Shown: piece by piece, positions 25,860 to 38,066 of the stretch | How positions within the stretch are numbered: position 1 is the first letter of the stretch | Layout of the letters: every line of letters begins with the position of its first letter | Assembly: GCA_019614645.1 (NCBI GenBank) | Contig: JABWDB010000004.1 | Coordinates: forward strand, 24,118,001-24,182,000 | Direction: 5' to 3' | Source: Stratiolaelaps scimitus | Taxonomy: Eukaryota; Arthropoda; Arachnida; Mesostigmata; Laelapidae | Length of the DNA stretch: 64,000 nucleotides | Made by a program: the position numbers and the translations under genes | Notes under the pieces: model-generated | Databases searched by the model: none | Seen by the model: the letters and a program-made list of their open reading frames with translations, nothing else | What the model was told of the DNA's origin: nothing

Positions 25860-28800
25860 AGGTATGCCACTAATTATTTTAGTGGGATATCCCCTCAGGA
25901 ACCTAACAAAGTTCGAACTGTATACATGGAGAAAGAAAAGACACAACTCGCACATTCACCCTAGCTTAAGACATTCTATATTGTCGTGCTATAATACTCG
26001 TGTGAGATTATCGTCGAAATGCTTCTGGGCAAACGCGCTAGAAATTGTGTTACACTGAGCACAAATGTGCTTTGATTGGAGACAAGCTGAACTATTTCTT
26101 GCTCCATTTGTATACAAAAACAAATTGAACTAAGCAAATTAGCAGCAGGGGTCCAGATCTGCTTCTCAGACTGCCGGTTGCATGGCACCACCAAATGTCT
26201 GCAACATAAGATCAATAACAACGTACACGCCGTCATGTGACGATGACCCACTTTGTAATCTGCCGCCTCCCTCTATTTGACAAGTGCACTTGGGCGTTCA
26301 GCGCACGCGAAGCGCATGGTATACGTGGGTACTCAGGAGATCCGAACTTCATCTAAAAGACACAGTGCCAGCAACGGCTGCATTTCTGATTGGTCCGAAT
26401 CGAGGTCGAAAACGATAATGTGGCAGTCATTTTTTTCTCGTCACACAGCAGTCGCTTCTCCTTCGAATGTCACTTAGTGTGCTCCCTGCGCCATAGCTGG
26501 TAGCATTGGCCAAGCAGTCGTCTCTTGCCGTCCGGTGAAATTGTACCCCACGCCCCTTACGCCCTTCGCGTTGCTGCCCACGTCCTTGCCTGAAGGCTCG
26601 ACGGATTACGGATACGTCAGCCAGAACGTCAGTCTCCCAAGATCAGAAGTGGAAGCGAGCCGGATCCCGCCTCCGGTACTCCCGCTAGACTCCGCTGTGA
26701 GCAGCGATAAGCTCATCCATTGGATGGGCGGTCAGTCAGTCAGCTCCTGGCAGTACGGAATTCTGGGTCACGGCATCTTCGCCGCTTTGCCTTGACACTC
26801 GACGAACGAATGCTGATTCGGCATCGAACTGTTCGGTGGCTACGCAGTCAGTGGCACGGAGTATGGGCGGAGTGTTCCTAACGGCAGTTTTCTGCCTTGG
26901 AGGCGACATATGGAGCAGCAGGAACCGCAGCAACGCAACGGTTGAGAACGGCAGAAATAGGCCAGCAAGCCGAAGAATTCTTGATTCCCTGCTGTTGGGC
27001 CCGATCGTCCCGAGTTGCTATGGATGTGCGAAGGTGCCATCCGTCACAGTTTGAATGATCACAGTGTGACAGCGAGAAGTACTACGGAACCAGGCTAATG
27101 ATCAGATTCGAGGCAGCCTTGAAAGCAAACATCAACGAGTGGCAGACTTCAGTTCGTATTTGTTAAGAAACAGGCAGATCCGACTGTTGTTCATACATAT
27201 GATACAGCGAATTCGCATAGGATGGGAATAGGTTAGACTGGAGCTTGGGCGATCTAATGAAGCGCACACCTGCCGTGTGTTATGTCCGGGTTCGCAGGTA
27301 CAAATCATGCTGTGGCCTCAGCAAGATGTGGATTTCTTGTACCAGTAATACTAATACCATACGACTAAGTAGCGGAATCATTCAGTCGCAAAATACAACC
27401 CTATAAAGTTAACGTCTATTCTGCTCCGCTAGACCATTGGCAACAACATCTACTATTTTTTACTCAAGTCGAATGTATATCTATTATATCTATATAGAAA
27501 GTTAGTCAGAAGACCCGATAATAGCAAATACGATTCTGGCAGCAAACCACTTGCAACACATCGCCTCAAGTACATGAAATCCGCTTACTATAGAAACGTG
27601 GCGTAGCGATGTTGCACATTGTATGCCAGGAGACGCCGCAATGTGTATCGCAAGGGGTTCGCTGCGCTACTTCCGACGTGTCATGGTTAGAAAATCCTGG
27701 TCAATGTCTAGCATTTCCGCCTCCCAATTTCGTAAGTGCTCTCTCTATATTTGGCTGTTACCTCGAGGTCGAATGGTCTCCGAGGATCGTCGGTGAAAAG
27801 AGGACAGGCAAGCAAGTCAAATTTTAAAGAACGTCCACTTAGCGAAATGCTCAGATCAAACAAGCGAAAAGCCGTTGCTGGTTCAGCGTGTCGCATTACT
27901 GCGAGTTGTGTGAATCGTGTGAACTGACGTCAGAAGCGGCAAGTTCAGCGACACGTTCCCTGATACAACTCGCGATGCATTCTCCGCTTGGGATCAATTG
28001 AAATACTACATAAGGAAAATATATAACGAACTTCATGAATTGGTCATGCTGCAAAGTTCACCGGTCGACCGCTGCAAGACATCCCTCACCCGCCTTCCGA
28101 ATGGCATTGATTTTGTCTCCAGTGACGCTCTACGTGCTGCGATGTCGGTGCCCTACGATTGCTCTTGTGTTTCGAGATTTGAATATCTTGCATGGGACAT
28201 TTTGCACTTTGTATGCAAATGTATTCGCCTGTAGACATCGGAGAAGCGGAACTAGACAAGCGAAAAAAAAGCAGCAGAAAAAGAGCAGCACGATAGAACT
28301 GAATTCCCAAATACATATTAGTATTATATGAAGTGTGCTTTGAAGTTCTCCAACATTATAGCAACCCTAGGACGGCGTTATTTGAACGGCTGTGATTTCG
28401 GGAGGAGAGATGTGCGTACTCAAGATATAACGGTAGCCTTTCTACTATTGCGGATGTCGACGCTTAATGCCTTTTGGCGCAATGGGAAAAATAAAAATAC
28501 CAAATAACGTGAAGGTAGCCCTTCAAAATCACAACTACCTCGAACATTTACAGCGAGGTATAAAGGTATACCCCACGAGATCTTATGAATGTACAGGTAA
28601 ATGTTTATTGGTTTATTAAAGGAACTACAATCTTTGCAATGCTTAAGTTGTCTTGTATGCTCTCACCAGGTCGCGGATAAGAGCAGCACGCTACACTTGC
28701 CTTGCAGAGAACGAAAATCACGGTCGAGACACACCTCTAATCTGAGTCGTCTCATGGATAGGCTTCACAAGGCAAACAAACGGGTCAACTGCCTTCAAGT

Positions 28801-31400
28801 AGAAGTGTCGATTTATAATCTGCACTGCGCCGACAGAGAGAGACAAAGAGATAGAGAGAGAGAGAAAGGCGTATGCTCGATCTTGTATTTGTTTTCATAA
28901 ATACGTGTCTGGCAAATGCTAACTACATTAGATGAAGTTGTTGCGTGGAACGAATCAAAGGGAGCGGATTCAATCGACGTTCGGTGGAACGATCCTGCTC
29001 TACCGTCGACCCTTCTGGCTGCTTTGGCCCCGCAATAAATCTGCGTCACGTTGTATTATCGTTGTCCTCCAACGATCGACGCTGGCTGGACCGCTCTTGA
29101 AAACGAACACGCCGATCGACGTCGCCAATCGATCATTTGGCTACCGTTGAAATCGCTATTGCTGCTGTAGTTGGTGTTTGGGATTGTTGCATTTCCTGTC
29201 AGAGCGGCGGTCGAGAGGAGGAGCTTCTACGGAGGAACGGGCAGAACAAAAGATGACTGAGGACAACACGGGGGTGTTTGAACGATTTGCAAGAGGAAAA
29301 TGTTGGTTGAGCTTGTTGGCTGCTGCAAGTGCTTGGTCACATTTCGTTCATCAATTTGACAATTAGTAGATCCATTGCCTAGCTATGGGCTAGAAGAGGG
29401 TCAACAGTCGGCGAGGGTTGCCAGATTCCCAAACGAAGTAGTGGTGAAAGCGTCAATATTCCGATGGAACTATAAAGGATTGTTTCGCAATTGTACATCA
29501 GATATATCAATCAGGCCTGCAGCGAGCTCTTTCTGAAGAAATATTTCTCAAATTCGAATATAAACAAAGGCCAGCCGTCCAGAGTAAGCTGCTCGTGTTG
29601 CCCTTGTTCCTTCGACAGTCCAAATGTTTTAAGCTGACTCTCAGCCTTAAACATTTAACGTGCACGGGATTGTTTTTTTGCATTGCTTCGAAAGGCGGAC
29701 CTCTCCTCTGGTTGCATGGCGCATACGAGCCCACAACGCCACCAGGCTCGACAGTCTGCTTTAGTTGAACAGCTTTCCTCTGAAGCCTCCAAGCAGGCGT
29801 AGTCTTTGCTAAAACTGTAACTGTAACAAACTCATTGGTTCATTAATTTCGCTCGAATCCATATTCGGCATATGTGCGTGTAAAATATCGACGGACCCAA
29901 TTACGATATGTCCAATGGTTTACATTTAGCAGACGCCAGACCTTGAGGCTATCCCAGGGGATACTTGACAGGAATGAGTTAAGAGGCGTGATGAGGAACT
30001 GGCGAGACAGGCCGGCTCATGACTGGACGGAGTTGATTGGTGACGCTAATGAAGGCGTCAAGTATCATGGAGGAGCGGCTAGCCAAGTCCGCGGCAAAGT
30101 CACGGCGGCCGCGTCGTCGGGGCCACCAGCGCCTCATGGGTAACATCGCCTGCACGAGAACCATCCCGCTCTAAGTGTCTGAGAGGAAGTTCAGGCGTCA
30201 TACGCCACCAGAGATGAGTTATGCGGCACATTTCATTGCACCGTGCCGACAGCGGTGGCTTAACGGTCGAGTGAGAAAGCTCGGGCCCGTCACATAGTCA
30301 CACAGCAGCAGCGACGTTGGCAGACAGCAGATAGGCAATGCTCAACGGTGAACGGGATAGCTATTACGCAATTCGAGGCAGGAACAGTGTATCGCTTTTT
30401 TTTACCTATTTTCTACGAAAGATAGACAACTTCATGTTAGGCTTACAGGAGGTTACATTTAGTGTCATTTAATGAAGGATCATTGGAAAATATGGTTAGG
30501 ATCAGCTACACTGAGCATCTGAGATTCAAACAGTCCTTTGTAGTTGTCCGAGTTCACACGGATCTCTAGAAGCGAGATCGCTCACGCTAAACCCTGCCGA
30601 TACATTGTTGCTCCTATTTGTTGTCTATCAAAAGAATATCGGCTCCTCGCGGAGTTTAAGTCACACCGACAGTCGCTGAACCCATTCGGCCCCTCGAAAC
30701 GAATAATTTTTTTCATAAAGAAATTGAATACTCCGTCCTCCAGTCGACCAGAATATAATTCTCTTTTCAAGAGCGATTCTTCACTCCTAAACTAAGCAGG
30801 TCGCACTCAAACCCCTAAACTTTTACAGCCAATATATCTGGTTTGTGTCGTGCGTGACTATGAACAAGCGATGTCTTATCTACGAGACGCATTTGCACCA
30901 GCACCGCTTTGATGCTTGATAGCGCAGAGTAACGCAGCGGATGGCAGAGCAACGAGAAAAAACCAACATACATCTTACACAGTGGAAATATATATTTGCA
31001 ATGTATATTCGCGATATACGTACACGTCTAGGAGCCTTTTGTCTTTGGTTAAACTGTTGCTCATTTTAGGAGACCTTTTCATCCCATAAATTCGGGAGCA
31101 CTTTTACAATCGGAGAGGATTTGCCCAGATCAGAGTGAACCTTCGTGTAATTTGTGTACCATATTGGTCGCTATATCACTTTGTGTAGCCTGAGGGGCAG
31201 TATTCTAAGGACAAAAACAGGGGTGACGAGGCACGATCCGAGATTCCTGCATGACCGTTGTATAGCTGGACGTTCTATTCATAACAAAGCTTTACTTTCC
31301 TTTTAACTACGTGTTCGCTCTCGTCCAGCAATATTGTTTGTTAGCGGCTACCTCTTCTTGAAAATGACCCTGTATTGTACGTATTTAGTATCGCCTCCAT
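25860..31400. other. No supported gene
   Basis: The stretch has AT-rich DNA with GC-richer patches at 26,260-27,060 and 29,000-30,360. Several frames of 60-100 codons are open, for example minus 26,736-26,933 and plus 29,874-30,143. The latter ends where a CATGG|GTAAC donor-like site lies. None shows a domain, and alternative frames in the same DNA are comparable. A purine repeat lies at 28,833-28,866. I record no gene. Confidence 0.45.
28833..28866. repeat. (GA)n-rich microsatellite
   Basis: Interrupted GA units (GAGAGAGACAAAGAGATAG...). It creates artificial Arg/Glu repeats on plus and Ser/Leu repeats on minus. Confidence 0.95.
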
Positions 31401-31439
31401 GCGAACGTATCGACAAGAATCATGTGCCTTCGGCCGGTG

Positions 31440-31444
<5 letters not shown>

Positions 31445-31474
<30 letters not shown>
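31445..31474. repeat. (CT)n microsatellite
   Basis: A pure TC run of about 15 units. About 170 bases downstream lies the candidate exon starting at 31,648. Confidence 0.97.
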
Positions 31475-31478
<4 letters not shown>

Positions 31479-31647
31479 TTATGATATACACATGATGTGT
31501 TTACAGACAACGATTTTTAATATTGTTGCCAGGCGCTATAATTACTATATGGACAGCATATATGTATGTAATAAATATACATGTATATGCATATACGTAT
31601 AGCCGGATGCAGCCGCTACAGAAAGGTATACCGGCAAACGTTTTCAG

Positions 31648-31952
31648 AAACGATGGAAGCTAGACAGGCAGGCTGCGTACAAAAAGCATACAGGGATCTA
31701 GATGCACGTCCTTGGGAGCGTGGGCCACGGCGACAAAACTGGTTATCTGAGGATGACCTGGTGGAATTGGCAACAAAACTACACGCTCGCATTTGTACCG
31801 AGCTCCGCCCATTTATACCAAACATGTGTGGCCATATGCTGCGTCAGCATAAAATGAAAACGATGGTCAGTGAGCAAATTCGAAATTCGGTTTTTTACGT
31901 CATAGCAGATACGTTCAGTGTAGTAAAGTGTAGCGTTATCGAGAACTACTGA
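31648..31952 (+). CDS. Possible exon, unrecognised hydrophilic protein
   Basis: An acceptor-like site (ACGTTTTCAG, ending 31647) precedes an open frame that runs to a TGA at 31950-31952. First codon positions are about 59 percent purine. The peptide is charged and mixed, with a basic-aromatic patch (RPWERGPRRQNW) followed by a predicted helix rich in Leu, Glu and Asp (SEDDLVELATKL), as in a helix-turn-helix or small helical domain. An ATG lies six bases into the exon, at 31653. A weak donor (ATG|GTCAGT, 31,864) could end the exon earlier. I cannot name a family. A host exon or the N-terminal part of a DNA transposase are both possible. Confidence 0.33.
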
Positions 31953-32907
31953 TTTCATTTTGACCATGACCAAACTGTCTCGCCAATTCAATTTTATGTA
32001 TGCCCCAACTGAGTGACCTTGGGGCAGCCGCAAAGACCTGCGGAGCAACATTGCCAGAGCATAGAACCGGACAGGGATTAAGGTAACTCCCAGCGACACA
32101 CAGAAAGTGACGGAGCATTTTATCTACTGTTGTCCACTAACGAAAAACGATAACACCCCACAGGTGATTAACTATCAGCGCCCTAGCGCGAAATATTGTT
32201 GATGACTCGGCGTTCGTTTCGGGAAGGATTCGGCATTACCTCACATGGTGGTGTTAACTATAAACAAAAAGACCAGCTTGAATGGTGCAAACAAGAACAT
32301 CATCATCAGACGAATAGTTTTAGGCTTCACGAGTCCGTCAAGACGGGTCGAAATCTTAAGGCAACCCCCACTTTCTCGCATCTGGTGGCACAACTAAGCA
32401 GAACCGGAATACACATACGTTTAGCTCGATATAATCGCAAATATAAATTCAGTAGATACATACTTATATAGTATTTAGTCCTGTCAACTCTGGCGCGTGC
32501 GTTTACCGCATATAACATGTAACACATTTACGGTATGACCTGCATGACGGCAGCTATCGCGAAGTGTGTCAACGAAGGCGGGTACGGCCACGTGGGCAAG
32601 TGAGAGCTCTCGCGATAGTTTAATTAGGCTATCGTTAATCCAAGTGTTCCTGTGGAAGATCGAAGTGAATGGAAACAGCCAGGACAGTTGAATGGAACTC
32701 CTCGAAGCGACAGACAAGATTGTAAATACCATCAAACATATTAGTTTATATTCGTTTAGAAAGTTCTAATTAGTGAATGATCCAGCCGTATCCTTGGGCT
32801 TTTGAGACAAGACGTAACCAATTGAACCGATTACGATTGACTTAATACGTCTGAAGTTGGTTTTTCGCCGAGGAGATTTCGTTGAATAGCTGGAAGCTGA
32901 ATCAAAG

Positions 32908-33775
32908 ATGGATATTCGGGGGAAATTCAGAAAGAAAGTCTATTTTCGACACCTATTATACTTTGGCGTTTGCCTAGTTCAAAAATGTTTCTCATAAGTA
33001 ACCCACGATACGTGTACGGTGAGAACGCTATAGATAAAATGGCTGTTCAGAAGTGGTCTTCTGTTGTCTATATGTAGATTTACTCAAAATTTAGCAGCTT
33101 GAGTGCCACATAAGCTGAGCGAAGAGCATGAGGAAATATGGCTTCCCATTGTCACTCAACGTCTTACTCTGTACCGAGCATCATACGGCCATTATAGGCC
33201 AATCCCTATACTGAATTGTTACCAGCAACGAGAAGTGGTATCTCGCTGTCAGCCTGAAGCCGAGGAAGCAATGGATAGCCCCAGGTGACACGCGTAAGCC
33301 CAGAGCTGGGCCAGATCTCCATCCAAAAAAAGGACGATTATTTGTGTTTGGTTAGGAGGGGTCTGATGCATTGGGAAATGCTTGAAACCAACAAAACGGT
33401 CCACACGGATCTCCAGATATGGCCCAGCTGCATCGAATAAACGCGGTTATATAACAGAAACGGACCGATGAACACAGCCAAGTTATCCTTCTCCCCGACA
33501 GTGTCAAGCATTACAAAGTAACGTTCGTTAAAGCCGCCCTGCGAAAGCTCGACTGGGAGCTACTTTTGCACCTTCCGGAATATTCTCCGAAAATCGCACC
33601 AACGGACATTCGCTGGCAACTGACCTCCATGCTACTACATTTGACAGTGACGAGTCTCCCAAAGGCTACCTACGTTAGATGAATAAATTTGAGGGGGAGA
33701 ACATCGTAATGAATGGCAGCAAACATAGATTAATTTGTTGTTAAAATTATGGATAAGTGTTGTGTTTTATTAAGG
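32908..33775 (+). pseudogene. Mariner-family transposase, decayed (D,D34D type)
   Basis: Pieces in successive plus frames match the mariner transposase in order. They are an N-terminal Arg/Lys-rich start (32,908); the helix-turn-helix segment VYGENAI...QKW (33,012-33,056); the linker motif VPHKLSEEHEE (33,103); the first catalytic block IVTSNEKW (33,215), where the expected GDE reads SNE so the first Asp is lost; LHPKK (33,317); HWEMLETNKTV (33,369); a second-Asp block LLPDS (Asp at 33,497); and the WELL...YSPKIAPTD block (third Asp at 33,605) followed by a DDE-end segment ATTFDSDES. At least three frame changes, several stops and a deletion of the DNA-binding linker before VPHKL show it is inactive. 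Intact family members are about 340-350 residues. I could not find matching terminal inverted repeats. Confidence 0.88.
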
Positions 33776-33798
33776 GAACAAACGCATGCATTAACTTA

Positions 33799-33823
33799 AT
33801 ATATATATATATACATTATATAT
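33799..33823. repeat. Short (TA)n repeat
   Basis: An interrupted TA run just beyond the mariner remnant. Mariner inserts at TA dinucleotides, so TA-rich flanks are compatible with the insertion site, but no target duplication can be proven. Confidence 0.9.
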
Positions 33824-34269
33824 GTCTTATCTAGTTAGTTCTACTCTTTATGTCTGATCGGTATGCTTAAACATGTTTCAACCAATTCTTCCGCCAACTC
33901 GTCACACAAATAGATTGTTGGCTACGTGAACATATAATTCATTCACCATTTTTCTGCGGCATTTGACCTCGAGTTTCAAGTCCCCGCTCTGCTTCAATGC
34001 CATGCCGGCTAACAATAAATATTAATTGAACTTCATAATTTGTTGAGCGCTCGCTTTCACGATCGGGTGTAAATAATCCGATAAACTACTGGCTACACAA
34101 CTGATTTAGTTACTGATGTAACGTTAGCGTTATACAAGGAAAGCTTACCACACCATGACAAATAAACACTCACAACGTTTGTACCAACAGCAAACATTGT
34201 ATCTACCCACATCCCTTGTAAAGATCGGGTGGCCAGGCAACTCGGCGTATTTAGTAGCATCTATATCCC

Positions 34270-35020
34270 TAGGTGGAACTACACGCCGCTGACGCAGCAG
34301 ACGTGTGGCAACGTTTAGGGATCGCTAGGCCACGGCGGGGAAATGGCGGCAATCCAGGCCGATGGTGTTCCCATCTGGTTAGATCCGCTCAGGCCAGGCT
34401 CCACTGCTTAGCTGCTCGACAGCCTACGCGTACATGCGTGGTGGTCAAGGCTCACCCTGAGTGATCGCTACAATTAGAGTTACATCTGACGCCAAGCCGT
34501 CAGCCCGTCGGAGCTCTCTCAGGAGTCCCGAGTTAGCGCTGTGGGCCCGCTTTAGCTAGAGAGATCCCATTGCGGCGACTGGCCAAGCTGGACGAGTACG
34601 GGACACTCGTCTACTAGAGGTGACGCGCAGAGCGGAGCGAACCAAGGGGGTCGTAGGTGCGGAGAAGAGCATCGAGGATAAAGGACACCGTAAGGCTAGC
34701 AGTATAGCAACGGCCGAGCGTGATATGCTAGCACATTTGGTGGCTTAGATGCCAGCCAGCTCCGTCAGGAGAGATGATCCGTCACGGGAACGCTCATCAA
34801 CACCTCGAACCAGCGGGTGAATAGGACAACGCGTGCTCACGACCGCCCCCTTCAATTTAGCAGCGTCCCCATGATGAACCTCTATTGCAGATAGGTGCGG
34901 AGAGGAACATAGCCTTGGCGTTCGCTGTGAGTTTTCAGCTCAGCAGGACCTGCGTGTAACACTAGCGATAGTAACACTAGCTCGCTCGAAGCGACCAAGT
35001 ACCATGTTCACCGTATTGCA
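34270..35020. other. GC-rich but stop-dense island
   Basis: The composition is clearly richer in G and C than the flanks. After a 63-codon plus frame (34,273-34,464), stops are frequent because of many CTAG/TAG words. There is an exact 11-base direct repeat (GTAACACTAGC) near 34,956 and 34,971, and a 7-base inverted pair (GCTAGCA/TGCTAGC) near 34,695 and 34,727. This does not look like an exon. An old noncoding transposon part or a noncoding transcript are possibilities. I see no A/B box pair or terminal repeat. Confidence 0.4.
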
Positions 35021-35584
35021 CATGCGGGCTGATACCTCAGGTTGAAAGAGCGCAGACAGACGTGTTGAATTGAGTACGTGTGAGTCGTTGATACGGGTTA
35101 ATCAATTTCAAGTGAATATGCATCATGTCAATGCCGGGTAATATGATAATAGCAAGCTAAATAATATTGTAAACAGATATCAAGCCAGTTGCACTGATAC
35201 CCTTGGAATATGATGCGCGCCTACAGGAAACATATTAGAAAAACGCGGGGAAGATTTCTCCGACGGGTCCAAGTTCGTTGTCTACGTTATAGCGTGGAAA
35301 TGATATCTGTAATCGACACACTGAAAATAGCCGATCTCAAGCCGTTCAGAAGAGTCTTCTAGTATGAACATACAATACATGTTCGATTATTTTTTTTACC
35401 TAAAACATACAAGCAGTCTATGATAGTTATGTTACGGATTGCAAATTAACTTGATGCATGTATGTAAATTTTAATATTGGGAATTTTGTCGACCAGCGAG
35501 GCTAAAGGTCCATTATACAGGGACACACGCAATAATAAAACTAAAACCACAAACGATTGTATTTCCACGATTGTATTTGAGGCT

Positions 35585-35727
35585 AATGTAAATGTAGAAA
35601 TCATGTAAGATGTAACTACCAAGACCTTTTTATGATAAGAGGAAAAGAAAACAGAATATATATATATATAAATATATATCATAAAAAGGTATTGGTAGTT
35701 ACAGCTTAATGATTCCTACATTTACCT
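35585..35727. repeat. Inverted repeat with (TA)n near the loop
   Basis: The arms 35585-35636 and 35677-35727 are imperfect reverse complements over about 50 bases, for example TGTAACTACCAAGACC on the left against the matching GGTATTGGTAGTTACA on the right. The 40-base loop contains a purine-rich tract and (TA)n. Similarity may extend weakly outward on both sides. The arms are unrelated to those at 22 kb and 50 kb. No transposon end motif is seen. Confidence 0.9.
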
Positions 35728-36162
35728 TCGACACAGCTATACAACATGGGGCGTGAATAGAAACGCGGCCATACCTGCCCATATATGATATGAGTATCCT
35801 TGGCTTCGCCATTGTGCTGACTGAAAGTACACGATCTACGTACGCTAACCACTGCCCCCATCTCAGGTACACGGCATTCGACACTAGAGCAATATCCGCT
35901 CAATATTTATTGGAAATAGTGCTCAAGCGTGCCATTCCTCATCATGCGCGAAACCAAATTCGACGTATAGCAGATATGGTGATATCGGATTAAGGCTTCC
36001 GTTTGCTATTTGTACTTATCTAAATCAATTACTAAGTTTGGTGTCCAGACGTCAGAAAGAAAATCGATACAAAACACCCGACATGCACCCCATTCTAATG
36101 GCAATCTCAAGGTCACCTCTCCCGCAATTTCCAATCTTCTTCTCACTATTTTGTGTTCGCAG

Positions 36163-36247
36163 GGAGTGCGACATCTCGCCGATGCTTTTTCAAACGAACG
36201 GCCTGTGGCCTTCTGATAATGAGATCGCTTTACAACAACTGAATTGA
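36163..36247 (+). CDS. Possible short terminal exon
   Basis: A pyrimidine-rich tract with TTTTGTGTTCGCAG (ending 36162) is a good splice acceptor. One of the three frames after it runs 27 codons (ECDISPMLFQ...) to a TGA at 36247. No polyadenylation signal AATAAA lies close downstream, and no upstream donor can be paired with confidence. I recognise no family. An acceptor of this quality is expected by chance every few kilobases. Confidence 0.17.
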
Positions 36248-37541
36248 GATAGTGTCAGCATATCGTTCCAGAGACTATGGGTGTAGAGGTCTCATACTAC
36301 CACGATGAGCACCAGTGTGATGTAAAGAAAATTTGTTGAGCTGACTCGCAGCGAGCATTTAAAGGTCCACGGTACTAAATACTTTTGGTATTACTTCATA
36401 CGACGGACTCCTTTTGAAGGGAAGCCCTGTGCACAAGCTTAATTCGCCTTCGTCGTTACAAGAAAAAAGGTTGTTATTGGAAAGTCGAACATGAAGTCAA
36501 TTTCGTCGCGCGCTTCAATCCTGAAAGATTATCAACATATCGTAGTGCACGGGTTGTGCCTGATCTGACTGTTATATAGAGCAAATATAAGCAGTGACAC
36601 TGACCATCAAAACTGCTAGTCGTCAAGTCAAAAATGTATCGACCAATGTCGATACAATTGACTTCTCGTGGTCGTTTTGGGAATTTCGGTGTTTGAGTTG
36701 AAAGGCTTTGCGAATTGTGAGCTCCCTTTTTTCCAGCTCACCTTCAGCTCTACCCTTACTTTATGCTGTCAGAGTCCACATTAATTTGAAAGATTCGATT
36801 ACAAAGATTTAATTGATTCATTAAATTCTCTAAGGGAAGGTTCTGCATTGGATTTCATTCGCTGCATTTTGTATCTGGCGGCTGTGTCGAAACGACTGTT
36901 CTGTAGTTTCGCTACCTCGCTTAAGTTTCACTGGATTTTTAACCCACTCTATGGGTCACGTTAGCGTATATCGCTAAGATGCTTTCTACCAAAGGACACG
37001 ACTTCACCAAGTTACAATCTACTAAATTGATAACATTTCCCGGGCTCTGTCTTGTGGGCTGATTACGCCATTGTTACCCTCTGTTAATCCGCTATCTCAA
37101 ACGCCCACAAGCATAAGCTGCATAGTTTGACCGCTGAGCTCACATGAGTAGATCTAATTTCGAAAAGAGCTTTCTGTTCAGTTTTCTGCAGCCGAGGTCG
37201 ACACCGACTTGAAAAAAAGCTCCAGTATCGGAGAACACACATTGGTAGTGCGAGCACTTACCAGTCCCTACTACGAAGTCCTATAGCATATATTAATGCA
37301 AATCCTATGAGGATCGGCTGCCGGCATCCCTGTCACCATATCTCCTGGAATGAAATCAACATATGTCAGGTGGATACTTCCCTTGCATAGCCCAAATTGT
37401 GTAAGAGTTATAACAAAATAAAATTGATACTTGATGACTCACTTGGTGTGGTAGACAACACAACATTCATAGGCATCTACAGCAGGAAAATAGAAATTAA
37501 ATTCTGACAAACACCATCAGGTCACTTAATGTTCTCTTATT

Positions 37542-37954
37542 TTAGCGCAGTGTTAATAGGCCTGATGTTCTTCCCTTTTCGGAGTGCGGAAACCCTAGCA
37601 GTTTTGAATTGGCTCGCAGATCGTTTTCAGGGTTCCCTCTAATAAACTGAAACGCCTGCCGTTCCGGTGGTCCAGAACGACCGTTATCAGCACTAACAAA
37701 CCTGGCCCGCTCCAACGCATCCCACGAGGACCCGGCCAGCAGGTCCTCAGAGCGGCTTCCGAGAGTGGATGACTGGCCAAAACCATCGCCGCTCATGACT
37801 CCCCAAGGGCTAGTCGACGAGGGCACCCCTTCGCATGCAGCAGGCAGCAGGTCTGATGTAGTTTCAGTGAAGTTCATGAGTGAAAGAAGCCTTGTACATG
37901 GGTTGGTGTTAGCGGAGCCGTGAGCTAGAGCTATACTTCCACACATGGTTAGGT
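37542..37954 (-). CDS. Candidate C-terminal exon of an unidentified protein gene
   Basis: On the minus strand a strong acceptor (TTAACTATTTTCAG, AG at 37956-37955) opens an exon that stays in frame for 137 codons to a TAA at 37542-37544. The first two bases complete a codon from an upstream exon, so the intron would be phase 1. The peptide is Ser/Gly/Asp/Leu-rich and looks like a disordered tail (GDGFGQSSTLGSRSEDLL, then SSWDALERARF). It has a short acidic-leucine motif EDLLAG, of the sort seen in endocytic adaptors and trafficking tails. An ATG occurs three codons in (37944-37946), so a short standalone protein is also possible. No AATAAA is seen just downstream on this strand. I could not find the preceding exon within the window. 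Confidence 0.48.
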
Positions 37955-38029
37955 CTGAAAATAGTTAATTCAATTTATAATTAAAAATAAAATATTGATT
38001 TTAATATTCTTAAGCAAACTGATTTTTCG

Positions 38030-38033
<4 letters not shown>

Positions 38034-38060
<27 letters not shown>
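38034..38060. repeat. (TA)n microsatellite
   Basis: A pure TA run about 80 bases upstream, in the minus-strand sense, of the candidate exon at 37.5-37.95 kb. It therefore lies in the presumed intron. Confidence 0.97.

Positions 38061-38066
<6 letters not shown>

Noticed and set aside
37262..37344. An 83-base minus-strand exon between a TTCATTCCAG acceptor and CTG|GTAAGT donor
   Set aside because: Both splice sites look good, but all three frames contain stops, so it cannot be an internal coding exon. It could only be an untranslated exon, and I have no other support.
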